A stretch of 64,000 nt of DNA, from assembly GCF_022539665.2 (NCBI RefSeq), contig NC_081333.1, positions 8,244,971 through 8,308,970 on the forward strand, read 5' to 3'. Positions 24,234 through 35,411 of the stretch are shown here, in pieces (within the stretch, counting starts at the first letter, position 1; each line of letters begins with the position of its first letter). This DNA comes from Daphnia carinata. Lineage: Eukaryota; Arthropoda; Branchiopoda; Diplostraca; Daphniidae. Both the position numbers and the translations under genes were made by a program. The notes beneath the pieces are model-generated. The model saw nothing but the letters and a program-made list of their open reading frames with translations. It did no database searches and was not told the DNA's origin.

Positions 24234-25215
24234 ATTTTCAAGTACAGTTTCGTAAACTTAATAACAACTATCACGGAAGAATCTAGTAAGATTGAGAATG
24301 AACTAAATCTTGAAAGTCAAATCCCCTTCTCGAATCCCGATTGTGATTTGAGCGAGCATGTGTCGTGACATTTCCGGGCAACATTGACAGGCATTCGTAA
24401 GCGACTTGTTTCCAAAATATGTGTTCTTATGTTATGACTTTATGAGTTTGAGCCAAGGAACAATCTAGTCAAATCCGCAATTAGTTTTTTAAATGATATT
24501 TAAGAAACTTCAACTGAAACTTCATGTGCTCTTATTTAATTTTATTAATTTTTTTTTTTGTTTTTTTTTCTGGCAAAGGCGAGTATGACGAGATGTAAAA
24601 CGTCGTTCTGTTTGAAAAGGGCGCGGGTTCGTCTGTAAAGAACACAAAGTGCGATTGTGGACTCATTCGGTAAGTGTCAACAGCTTGCTTTTTTTTTCTT
24701 ACATTTATCTTTATTACATGTATGCTCATGTGACTGTTGAAAGCTACATACATTCACAAACTGAAAATCCATTTCAGAACGTTCGATTTGTGACAATTGG
24801 ACGTGGTAACCATTTTGAGAAACATTGTGTTCATCGTATGTTGAGAAATCTATGCATATAGAGATGAAAGTGATCACATATGTATGAGTTCATTTCACTT
24901 CAATTTCACCTCAGTTTCACCTCAATTTCATTTCAATTTCATCTCAATTTCACCTCAGTTTCACCTCAATTTCATTTCAATTTCTTCTCAGTTTCCAACA
25001 TTTCCCTTCCACAATATTTTATAACCTTGAAATGATTTCCATGAATGTTTCAGTTGGTTCAACAAAATCGTATCGTTCTCGCGTTACTAGCGTATTCACG
25101 GTGTTATTGAGCTTCCCAAAATGGCATTTTTTGTACAAAAGACGTGTCTTCCAAAGCACATCGGCAGTCTAAAAGGAGCAGCCGTTCTGAGTAAACTTAA
25201 GGAAAACCCGTCACT
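24234..25215. other. Divergent intergenic region with minisatellite
   Basis: It lies between the starts of SRM (-) and the ionotropic receptor (+). Apart from the 11-bp minisatellite at 24896-24994 and T-rich runs near 24540 and 24690, I see nothing specific. Confidence 0.5.
24896..24994 (+). repeat. 11-bp minisatellite, nine units
   Basis: Nine head-to-tail units of consensus CAYYTCARTTT. Units 2-5 are repeated in the same order as units 6-9, differing only in the last unit, so a 44-bp higher-order block was itself duplicated. Confidence 0.9.
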
Positions 25216-28200
25216 ATGTTAACACCAACGTTGTACTTATTTATTATTTTTATAAGTCTCATAAATGTGGCGGTTAACCAGCTACCATTGCCATCACATA
25301 TGGTAGCAACATCACCTGAGGTAAGTAATACCATTCCACAAAGTATGCATTCTGAACTCGTAAAGACGTCTTTTTGGTATCAACCCTCCCAACATAAAGC
25401 CTCCCTTCGTGGAAATCCCTGGAATTAAAAGCAGTTACTTTGCTTTGATTGCAAGAGACACTTTATACCTGTTGGCTACCCGGCTTCAATTTTCGTAATT
25501 CTGGTTCCGTTCCTTTTTTTTTTTTTTTTTTTTTTATATTAAAAAGTATTCTATTCGTCTTGGTTAGACAGTTTGACGATAACGCACCCACCTGATTTCC
25601 TGTTCGGAGGTTACAAGAATGGCAAATGGGACGGCATCATCGGACAACTGTTGCGAAAAGTATGGCGAATTTTAAGTTTGACAAGTGGAAACCCGGTAAA
25701 CACCATTTGTTAAATGCTACTATTTTTTTAGGAGGCCGACTTAGGTGCAAGTTTGAATGCCATAACTTATGCACGATATACTGCAATTGACTTCAGTGTC
25801 CCGGTAATATACGACGTTACTGGTATTCTAATTCCTTTTCCGGATGAATCTTCAAAAATCATGGCGGCGCTTCAGCCATTCAGTATAGAGGTAGTTTTCA
25901 TCACACCATCATTCATTTATGGGCAGCTTGTGAACTTAATTCTTAAATAGGTATGGATAGCTTTCTTCTCCGCAACCTTCCTCATATGCTTAACTTTATC
26001 CGTGGAAGGGAAAATCCATTCAACCAGAAAAACGTTTGGAGACCACATTATGTGGGTTATTAGCATCATAACTAGTCAAGGTACTATTTTAAGGCAATTT
26101 AGAATAATACGAAAGCCAAGTCATGGAACAGGAGTAAGTCAATGAAGCTAAAAATAATGACATAGAGAATGATTGTTTTTAGTGCTTGTAAAAATGAAAG
26201 GAACATAGCATAACACAAATAGCATTTTTTACACTTTAGCTTTGGCCTGTACAGGCAGATAGAGCTTAAACTCAGCAGGCAACTCATCTTCAGAATAGAG
26301 TCTGTCAGAGAAGTAGATGCGACGAATTCTGCAATTGGCATGAATTTGAATCCTCAGAGTTTCCACATAATTTGTCCCATAAGCCCGACGAGTGAAATCA
26401 GCCAAATTAAACTGAATCTGATTCCATCCTTCATCAAGCCGCATTGGCATTGTACATATGAAAGGCTTCACTCTTGTAGTTGACTGGTAGTTGCTTGCTC
26501 TGAATCTACGTCTAACATTTTTATCATCTAATATCTAAAATTTTATAGTTTAATTTAATAGTTTCTATGAGATTAACGAAGATTAAGAATAACTAAGTCA
26601 TGTGCTAACCTGAACTTCAAAGGTGAAATATTTTTTCATGTTCTTGACAATCATAACAAGATAAGGAAGTTTTATTCCTAGAGTCTTTTTTGGATCAGCA
26701 GGGCATGTTATGTATGTCGTTGAAACATTGGTTCCAACGATTTCTAAGACAAGGGACTGCAGAGGAATATAGAGTTAATTTAATTTATTTTTTGTTGTTT
26801 AAAACTGTTATTTATTTCCATTAGAGAGATTTTACCTGGATGTCGTTGTCAGTTATTCGCTTGATATGGCCATTGCGCACAATTTTGTCCCAAAGCTGCA
26901 AAGGCTTGCTGCCAATGCTATAAAGGACTGAAAGAAATCCACTTTGAAAAGTGTTTTTAAACATTTTTTTTTTTAGGTTCTATCGGGGACTTGGAAAGAC
27001 GCTTGTAATTCGCTGAGATTTAAGAAGAACCAATTCGAGTATTGTTTGTGTTCAATATTCTAAGGTTGTCACAGTAACACGGCGATGCCGGATTGTTGAA
27101 TTTTCTTCGCAATCTTGTGGTTGTTGAGCTGGAGCTGGGGAATTAGAAAATAGAAATAGGAGAATGCGAAAATTGGCCTGTATAGAGTTTTGCCCTTTAG
27201 GTCGTTAACAACCGTGTGTCGTTTACTAAAATCGTGTAGACTACTTGCTTCTGCTATCTTATTGCTTCGACCTTAAATATTTGAAAAAAAAAAATTATTC
27301 TACAGGTATGTAAGTACTTAAACTGTAAGTACTATTGCAGAAAAATGTGGCGGTTTTCCTCGTTTTGTTTGTCGTACCTGACCCATTTTTCTGCAACCTC
27401 CTGTACATTTGCAATGCTGTAACTGTAATTTTTACTAAAATTATGGAGGGCTGCTTGTTAAATCTGGCTTTTATTTTCATCTAATTTTGAACTATTTCTA
27501 CCGTCGTTTTTATGCAAGGATTTGGACATTGTGAAAACCGATTAGCCTTGCGCCTAACAGGTAAACAACTTACAGATAATCATATAGAACTTAAGAATTT
27601 GTAAGCTTTACGAAGTATTTGTGGCTTTCTTAGGAGCCACCTGGAGTTTAACAAACGTAGTGTTCATCTACGTATATACAGGAGTGTTGACATCCCTGCT
27701 GGCCGTCCCCAACTACATTCCAATTATTAACACTTTAGACGAGCTAGCTACAAGTTCAGTTATCAAGCCTGTGACGATAAGGAGCACCGCTGTCGACGAT
27801 ATGATGCTGGTTTCAAATTGAATTATACATTTTAACAAATACGAAAATTCTTTCTAAATGATTAACAGTCTGCTATCGTTATAGAATGCCAAAAATGGAA
27901 CGTATAAACTAATCGGCGATACCTTCCGGAAATATCCAAACGAAACCTTGGTAGCAAATACACTTGTTGGTGTGAACAGAGCAGTTGAAGGGGGTTATGG
28001 ATTCTTAGAGGTATCGTGCCTACAAGTTTTTTTAAATCCCTGCCATAGTAATCTCGTCATCTTTTAATAGCCAAGAACTTCGCTTCTATCGCTAATGGAG
28101 AATGACCGAAAGGAACATAAAGTTTGCCGAGTTACTTTGGCCAAGCAGACATTTTACCCTAGAGCTTTTGCATACCTTCTCCCAAAAAAAAGCCCCTTCA

Positions 28201-28504
28201 AGGATGCATTTGATCGACAGTAACTAAAAACATTGCAATTTACATTCAGTTTTCAAATTTTGTGGTTTTTTTATGAAGGATATTGCTGTTACAACAATTT
28301 GGATTTATCATTCACTTTCAAAGGAAAATTGTCTTGCAAAGTAATCGTTGCCTACTGCAAAAAAAGAAAGTTCGAAGTCGAGCACCGAGATTTACTTTGG
28401 ATCATGTCAGTAGTTCATTCGTCATTCTTTTTGTCGGATACGCTGCATCCTTCTGTAGTTTTGTCCTCGAAAACATCCGAAATGCTTTCGACTACGATTG
28501 GTAG
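25216..28504 (+). CDS. Ionotropic (chemosensory-type) glutamate receptor
   Basis: Exons 25568-25659, 25732-25890, 25951-26080, 27519-27560, 27634-27809, 27885-28010, 28071-28219 and 28279-28504 join in phase. They encode a ligand-binding S1 half ([36 protein letters not shown]), M1 ([17 protein letters not shown]), a pore segment, M3 ([11 protein letters not shown] in place of SYTANLAAFLT), S2, and a final M4 ([22 protein letters not shown]). There is no amino-terminal domain, so this is an IR-type rather than AMPA/NMDA receptor. A first exon at 25216-25320 encodes a good signal peptide ([21 protein letters not shown]) but ends in phase 0, while the next exon needs one carried base; a small exon or other donor is missing from my model. 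Intron 26081-27518 contains CFAP20 on the other strand. The ligand is unknown. Confidence 0.85.
25514..25535 (+). repeat. Poly(T) tract in first receptor intron
   Basis: About 22 consecutive T, inside the unresolved intron between the signal-peptide exon and the S1 exon. Confidence 0.9.
26229..26964 (-). CDS. CFAP20: Cilia- and flagella-associated protein 20 (Bug22)
   Basis: Three exons (26964-26836, 26756-26610, 26534-26229) encode 193 aa, the same length as the human protein and very close to it: it starts [21 protein letters not shown], includes ITDNDIQSLVLEI and [17 protein letters not shown], and ends [18 protein letters not shown]20 is an inner-junction axonemal and centriolar protein needed for ciliary beating and tubulin modification. 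The whole gene lies inside an intron of the ionotropic receptor on the opposite strand. Conservation is strong, with no sign of decay. Confidence 0.98.
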
Positions 28505-30424
28505 AAAGATGTACCACTCAGTCGAACAGAAAAAGGATGTAGGACTTTCTACATGTAGTCCACCCAGCCTTGCATAGAAGTGGGAAATAAACAAATATTG
28601 AGCGCAAGAAAAGAAAAACTTCTTTTCTTTAACACGCAAGCGCTGCACACGATGAAATCCCCGACAGCATGGATCACTTTTCGTAGCTACCCTCACATAC
28701 CTTTTATTTTGCTGAGGGTGAACTGTTCAGTTTTTAGTCTCTCCCATGATGTCGTGTTCTGCGATACTTACTGCTTTCGCACAGCAGGTTTCCAGACCAA
28801 AAACACCGCCAACCGAAACAATAGGTAAAATCGATTGAATTTCCCCTTTAAACTGGTTATTGTCGTGTAGTATTGCATAAAAAATCCTGTCTACATCTTA
28901 GCAGCAAAGGAATTATGATGTAACAAAAGAAGCATGTCTCTAGCAGTCCCGAAAGGGTCGATACTTCACGTACTTGGCTGTACCAGCCAAAAGGAATTTT
29001 CTCTACTCTATAAAAACCAAGGAAAAATGGGGCGGAGTTTTGTGTGTCCGCCGCATTGTGCATTTGCTGTGGCTCCAAATGGCACAATAAAAAAATCGAC
29101 CTGTAGTACCGTTCACTACATTGAAGATCATCCCACAAAGTCAGGTAGAGAAGAGGTAATCGTAGCTCGTAGGTTGTTGGTAAGTCTACCCATGGCCACT
29201 AGGTTTCATGGATGCAGGCAGCTAATCATCGAGGTATGTGACCCTCTTCGATACCGTTTTTTGTTTTCCTATAATCGTAGTGCGACTAGCAGGTTAATAG
29301 GTAGGCAGGCTAGTGACTGCCATAATAGGGTAAGACGTAACCCCAAAGATGGATGCTCTGCAAAACGTAATGCAAGGCTATGCAACATTGGCTTTGCTGC
29401 TTCTAATGAGGGATACAGTATTGTTCCTCTTTAATACTTATGCCTTTCCATAATACCTGTGACAAAAATGCCCAATTTACGAAATGACAAGGCCGTGTTA
29501 ATTCTTTTTCATTACCTTTTGTTTTTCACACACAAGTTAACTTGGAGAGTGACATCCTCAGCGTGGCAGCCTTGGCGAATGCTTATGCTACTTGTCACAA
29601 CGTTCAAGACCTGCTGTACTTTCGGGGTTTTTCATCTAAGCCAGTTCATGTAAAGCGCGGGAAAAAAGGAGCAAAGCCAAGAACAAAAAAGAAAGGTTCT
29701 TGATGATAATAAGAAGTCAACCAGCCATCGAACAGCAAACGTTTCCTGAATATCAAAGAAAAGTGTTGCCCGATAAAGCTGACGATTAGTGGGTCTGGTG
29801 CTTCTTTCTCAAAAAACATTTGTGACTCTCGACTCTAAAATTGTATCTCATTCGCCATTTTTACTTCCACCATTTGGTCTGTATTTATCATATATTTAGC
29901 CATCAACGAACTCAAAATAATAATAAATTCAAATTTTAAAATATGAATGTACAAGTTAAGATAAATCGGTAATTAAAATGTAAAAGAAAGACAACGAAAA
30001 TGAAAATTGCAACGTTGTGTCATACAAATGTCAGCGATGAGTATTGAAAACCGGTACTCTGTAGGTGAGCGCGCCAGTCGTTTCCCAACAGGCATTGAGA
30101 GCAGACGTATTCGTCAGTGATTTTTGCAAACAACCTTGCTGTGCTAAATGCGAGTGATATCTTGCCAAGTAAATATTCTGTTTTACTAACCCTAAGTTAA
30201 GTTCAGGTTGTGGGAGATAATATAAAACAGTGTTTTATGATCAAGATTCGTGCTCGAAAAGTAGTCGTATTCTGGGACACCCAACTTATTGCTCGTTGAA
30301 AAACGTAAACTGCACAAAACCGATAGCATACAAAAATGTACAGGGGTAAATAAGATCATACTGTCCTTGGCATTTCTTGGTTTTGGTACTCTGTATTGCT
30401 CAAGAATGTAAAGTATATATTGTC
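28505..30424. other. Spacer with dispersed repeat copy B
   Basis: No gene is supported. An open frame of 166 codons at 28934-29434 overlaps a dispersed repeat and has no domain. The rest is AT-rich and featureless to my eye. Confidence 0.5.
29092..29275 (+). repeat. Dispersed repeat, copy B
   Basis: Same-orientation relative of 8150-8335, sharing ordered blocks such as 'ggtagagaagaggt', 'tggatgcaggcagct' and 'tatgtgaccc'. Similarity fades at about 29090 on the left and about 29275 on the right. It is probably a non-autonomous repeat family. Confidence 0.7.
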
Positions 30425-32215
30425 TTAAAGAATTTCAAGGGCAACAGCTTTGATTCCATTCCACGTTTCGATGGCTGTTTCCATGATTTGTGAAGCAGGC
30501 AACTGGAAACCGAATTCTCCAGTATCACGCAATTCGAGAAGATAGGCATATAAAATACCCTCTGCAGAGTAAGCATGATCTACTGTAGTTCCTGATGCAA
30601 TATCTATAATAGACACATCGTAGTTAGTAAAACGTATAATTTTAGATTCGTCAAAAGATGGCAGGAAAGTAAAAAAAAAAAAAAAAAAGGTTACATACAA
30701 ATTGTGTCGGCGTGATTTCCATATTGGTATTGAGTACCGTAAGTGTTTTGAAGAGCTTGAACTCCAATAGCCATTACGCGCAACTACGTTTAGTTGCAGA
30801 ATTAGAGTTATTGCCTATGTGACATTTAAAATCGATTACCATTTCGTCGTATTCGAGGGGAAGATCATGAGTATAGGCATAAGGTGACATCCACTACACA
30901 CCCATTGTAAGATCCATTCGTAGAATCCGAAAATTTCAAAATTAAAGACAGGTTATTAAATCGTTTCAAAAGAATTGTCTCGTAAATTCCACCCACAAGT
31001 TGAGAATACGTGTGAATAGAAATTGCTGCTTTGACTCGAGGGCGATTAGCTATCAACACATCTCTGACTGCACTCGACTCTTCCTCGGAGAAACTGTAGG
31101 GTCCGTGATACGTATCGACACAGGCTATGTCAGATGCGCCAAGCCCTCCAAAATTCGTGTCAAAATTCCGATTGATATCCACACCATAGCAAGTACTGCT
31201 GGGCTTGCGATTCTTTCGCCACAAGCGATCCTGTTGGAATGGAATGATTGGCCCATAAATTGGTGAATAACTTTGCGTCCGTTATTCTTTGTAGTACATA
31301 CAGTTGTCCAAGAATACGTGTATCCATCAGGATTAGTAACAGGAGTAATTTTCCAGTCGAATCCATCAACCAATTGGGTAATTTCGCTATCAATTCCGTA
31401 TTTGGTAGCTAACTACAAATATTAATATTTGGACATTACAGCTAAAATAAAAACAGTTATAAAGAAATTATTTTACTTCATTGATAAACCAAAGGCAAGT
31501 AGAAGGGGCAGCCCATTCTCGGGCGTGAACGGCGCATTCGAATACGATTACTTGTTTGTCTGGATTGCTTCCAGTGCTAATGGTGGCCATAGTCAAACTA
31601 CGGTTCTCGAAAGTCGTGCCAATAGATGATACGGAAACAAGTGAATTTTCCAAAGCTAATTGTTCCATGTACGCGACAATCTAGGGCAACGAATTTGTTT
31701 TTCTTTATCTTTTGCCTCTAGGGGTGGGGTGGGGTGGGGGGAACGTATCTTTACCTCCTCGTATGTATGGTAATTTTCAAAATCGAAAGCCTTTTGATTT
31801 TTGGCCAACTCACGACGAAGTTCAATAGTTTGGCGTTCTTCCTTTTCAGCTTTGCCAATGTCGTCGACTTTGATGTGGTGCTGTATTCCGGCGGAGTTCA
31901 GCGAACGCGCCAAACTTTCATATTTTCCAGGAGTGACGTGTATATCAACCGGCTTGCCTACTCGGTATGGGTCCGTCCAGAAATCCAGGGTTTCATCTGA
32001 AGACTGTAAATGACGTAAGTAGCTCAATTGTACGACATTAGCTGCCCGAGCACGAACCACCTTATGGCTTAAATTGTAACGTATTAAAAAAATTAAGAAA
32101 CTTTCCTTAAACTTTAGTATTTCGCTTACCCGCTATAATCGACCCTTTCGCCTAAAGAGGATGAAAAGTTTAAGAGAAAGATGGTAGCAATACCTACGTA
32201 GTAGTAAAACCTCAT
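30425..32215 (-). CDS. M14 zinc carboxypeptidase (A/B type), prepro form
   Basis: Eight exons (32215-32130, 32067-31755, 31680-31477, 31412-31302, 31230-30997, 30893-30840, 30783-30699, 30603-30425) give 421 aa. A signal peptide (MRFYYYVGIATIFLLNFSSSLG) precedes an activation propeptide of about 90 residues and the catalytic domain. Zinc ligands are HAREW (His, Glu) and the His of SIHTYSQ; the general base is the Glu of YLLELRDTGEFGF; DINRNFDTNFG carries the substrate-binding Asn-Arg. The protein is expected to be secreted as a zymogen for digestion. It has the same length as the second carboxypeptidase at 52300 and shares several intron positions. Confidence 0.95.
31720..31741 (+). other. 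G-quadruplex-type motif in carboxypeptidase intron
   Basis: Four runs of at least four G separated by single T residues. It lies in intron 2 of the minus-strand carboxypeptidase, so the pre-mRNA carries the C-rich complement, immediately upstream of a splice acceptor region. Confidence 0.75.
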
Positions 32216-32598
32216 TTTCCTACAGCCTGTCAACGTGTTGCAACTTGAACAACAACTGAGTAACAATCATTTCAAAAGGGCAGATCAAATCCGTATCGAT
32301 ATTGTTGTTGTTTGTTTACACCCGTCACTAAACATATCGATAATGCCCTGACATAAAACAAGATAGCTTACAACAAGATATCTATCCTGTGCACACATTA
32401 AGGGTTTTACCGTTAGAGACGTATTCAACTAACCTTCGAGATTAAAATAAAGTTTTTTTTTATTTTTGTTATTAATCGTGTACTTTGCCATTGCATGGTC
32501 AACAACTTATCGAATTTTTTAAAAATCCATAGTTACACAATTCGAGGCGAAACTGAAGACCATTTGACGTCATTGACCCACCATTCACTTGTCTATCC
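32216..32598. promoter_or_regulatory. Spacer with a DRE-like site (TATCGATA)
   Basis: Upstream of the carboxypeptidase start (-). An exact TATCGATA, the DREF-binding palindrome of insect promoters, occurs at about 32335. Whether DREF-type control exists here is inference; one 8-mer is weak evidence. Confidence 0.3.
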
Positions 32599-35041
32599 TT
32601 ACATGTCTTCATTTGAGGCTTGCGTCAGATTATCATCATCTTTTTGTTCGCTGGGCGGTAATTTCCTCTTGAAAAAGCCAAGCTATCAAATGATTTTAGA
32701 ATTGATTATTTAATAGATCTTGAGTAATTTTTAAAATATTACCTTGTATAAAACTCCAGTAATAATAGAAAGAATTAGAACGGCTCCCAAAGCACTGACC
32801 AAGTAGATCCACCAAGGAGTTGCATCGGCAAAGGAGGCTGTTTTACCAGAAACCATAAAGACAAGTGAGTTGTTTGAAACGATTTTATCAAAGTCTCCTG
32901 CAAACATTGGCAACAGTTGATTGGGTTCTGGTATTTTAGTAGTAAGCTCGATAGTCATTCTTGCTTGCGCGGTAGAAGCTACGTCCTGGACGTTAGGTGT
33001 AACATAGAATGTTTTACTAAGGCACTTCTTCACTCCCGCTTTATAAATTATATTTTGAGTAAGTTGTTCTTGATTATTTTCATAGAAAAATATCCGACGA
33101 TTGCCCTTTTCAGCGTTGGAGTCCAATAATATTGAAACGCGGAGTTCCACTTGGTTCGCAACGCTCAAACCGGAGTATGTTATGCAGAAGCTGATATCAT
33201 CGCATGCCACAGGTATCTTTGTTACGCCGTCAGAAGAATTAGTAATGGAACATTGACTGTTTTTTTCTAGATTGATTTTGTCGGAGACGAAATTTAGTTT
33301 GCTAGTAATTTTGGCTATTGGACGGGCTGGGATGTAAGCCACAGCAGCAGATTCGAAGCCACCGACGACCACATCGCTGTATCTATTACCATCAAAATCT
33401 CCACCAGTTATGGCAAATCCAAACGTCTGTATAGGTGGGTTAAATGCATTTCCGAAAATAACCTGACTAGGACGATCTCTAAGGCCATTATTTGTTCCAT
33501 AGTAAATGTAAACCGTTCCAAATCCTTCATTCTCGTACGGTGCTCCAATTGCCACGTCATTGTACCCATCAGCATCCGTATCGCCAATACCAGCTACAGA
33601 ATACCCAAATCTACCACCAGGTACTTGTCCTTTGAGTTCTTGAGAGCTATTTTGTTTATAGGTGTTTTCCGGTGTTTGGTAGTAAATGTAGACCGCGCCA
33701 ACTTCAACTTTAGCATCGGTACTTTCATAATCTGTGTAGTGGGGGGCGCCGACAATAATGTCATCCCGTTCATCACCGTTAATATCCGATACGGCTAGAG
33801 AAGCTCCGAAGTGTTCACCCGGCTGAGAACCTAGTAGACTTGCCAACTCTTCTTTAGTTTCCTTCTCCAGTAAGTACACCTACAAGATAAGAAAGCTTTT
33901 GTATAGGGATTGGGTTTTCATGAGAAACCAAAAGTTCTTCATAATTTTTTTTTCCTTCTTAAAAGGGTCTACCTTTCCAGCGAAAGAAGAAGCAATATGG
34001 AAAGCAACCGATAGGAGTAAGAATTCTCCCTGTTCAAATTGTTTTATTCCGAAGATGCCTGACGCCATTGCGTAGCCCAAGTACCATTGATCTAACTTGG
34101 GGTAAAGAGCGGGGAATATCAAACTCAAAGAAGTTGAGGGTTTGTCCTGGCGGTAGCAAGTAGGCCCTCCAAGAAAAGGCTTTCGAGGAGCCTTTGCGCC
34201 CTGCAACAGAGAAAGATGTCATTAGTGTTATCTTAGTAAAATCTGTTAGGTAGGGAAAATGTCTTGACACACTGGCGAGTAGGCGGCTGAAAATCCCGAC
34301 AAACAAACACCTTTTTTTTTTTAAATAAAATTTTTTTTTAGTTAAGTCAAACACCGATTGCGAATATGATGGTAATTTTTGACGTGTTCTTACGTCGAGG
34401 GTAAGGAAGCTGAATTTTGGAAAACGAACTGAGGTTATTTTCACTGGAGTAGCAATCCCCCTCAGTTTGCGGGCCGGCACGGGGGGAACAGACCTACGAA
34501 ATTTGATTGATCAGTGTCAGATGCTAAATGTTAAGTAATAGAAAGCCTAACTATAACAAATCCTCCATTGCTAACGACCGTAGCACCAAGCCATCCATTT
34601 CTTGGTATGACATAGGCATTACCTGCATCCATAAAGACAAAGAATAGTATCAGTTGTCCCTGTTGTTTATAGTGCATGTTGTCTGACTTACGATTGCGTG
34701 CCATGAGTTCCACTTTGTCACAACTGAATCCAGCTTCAGCGTGAAGCGTTCTACACTTGTAAAGCGCTCCCTCAAAGGAATTTTCACCGGGTGATCCAAC
34801 TAGCCATCTGGAGAGCGATAATTGAAAAGCAAACGAAACACAGCAAAGGACTTAAGGAAGAAACCTACTCCGTCGCTGTTTCGTTTGGTTGATAGACATT
34901 CAAACTATAACCAAAATAAGATTTCGGTAGACTTCTAAAGATTCTCTCCGGCCGAACGTCCAAATTCCATGTCCAAACTGTGCTTGGAGCTGCAAGTAAG
35001 AAAATAATAAAAAGAACACTGATATCCATGCGGAGAACCAT
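32599..35041 (-). CDS. Integrin alpha subunit, short form lacking calf domains
   Basis: Eight exons (35041-34869, 34807-34692, 34622-34552, 34493-34394, 34310-34273, 34200-33973, 33879-32743, 32682-32599) close in phase on 648 aa. A signal peptide is followed by FG-GAP repeats of the beta-propeller with Ca2+ loops DINGDERDD, DTDADGYND and DFDGNRYSD. A thigh-type region (about 180 residues) then runs straight into the transmembrane segment PWWIYLVSALGAVLILSIITGVLYK. The last exon encodes the canonical LGFFKR plus a 22-residue tail. Full alpha subunits are about 1,000 residues and have calf-1 and calf-2 between thigh and membrane; both are absent here within one continuous 1,137-nt exon. It is a tandem paralogue of the next gene. 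Confidence 0.9.
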
Positions 35042-35411
35042 CCTTTTGACACGAGATTGTTTCGGAATCAGTTAGGCTTCAGTAACGTTCACCAAAATAC
35101 TGTACAAATCTTACGCCAAAGTATGTTTGCACAACCATACGGGATGTGTCATGTGGTCGTTGACAATATTGTCGGTCGACGGTTCCAGTTTCATTTTGTT
35201 TTTACCGCAGTGACAAGTAGTGTTAAGACATACGCTTTATCTGGGATTGCAAAACGATAGAAAAGGAAATGAGTTGCACCCACATGCCTTGTCAAAAGTG
35301 ATACTTTTGACTTACTTTTCTGGATCATGTTTGTCTTTTAAACAAATATTAAAAAATAACATATTTTCGTTTGTTTCACTCGTTTATTCAGGGTTGCATG
35401 TCCAAATCCAT
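35042..35411. other. Spacer between tandem integrin genes
   Basis: A 370-bp gap holding the 3' UTR of the upstream integrin gene and the promoter of the short one. I see no other feature. Confidence 0.5.

Noticed and set aside
28934-29434. 166-codon open frame
   Set aside because: It spans dispersed repeat copy B, and the homologous copy A at 8150-8335 does not keep the frame.
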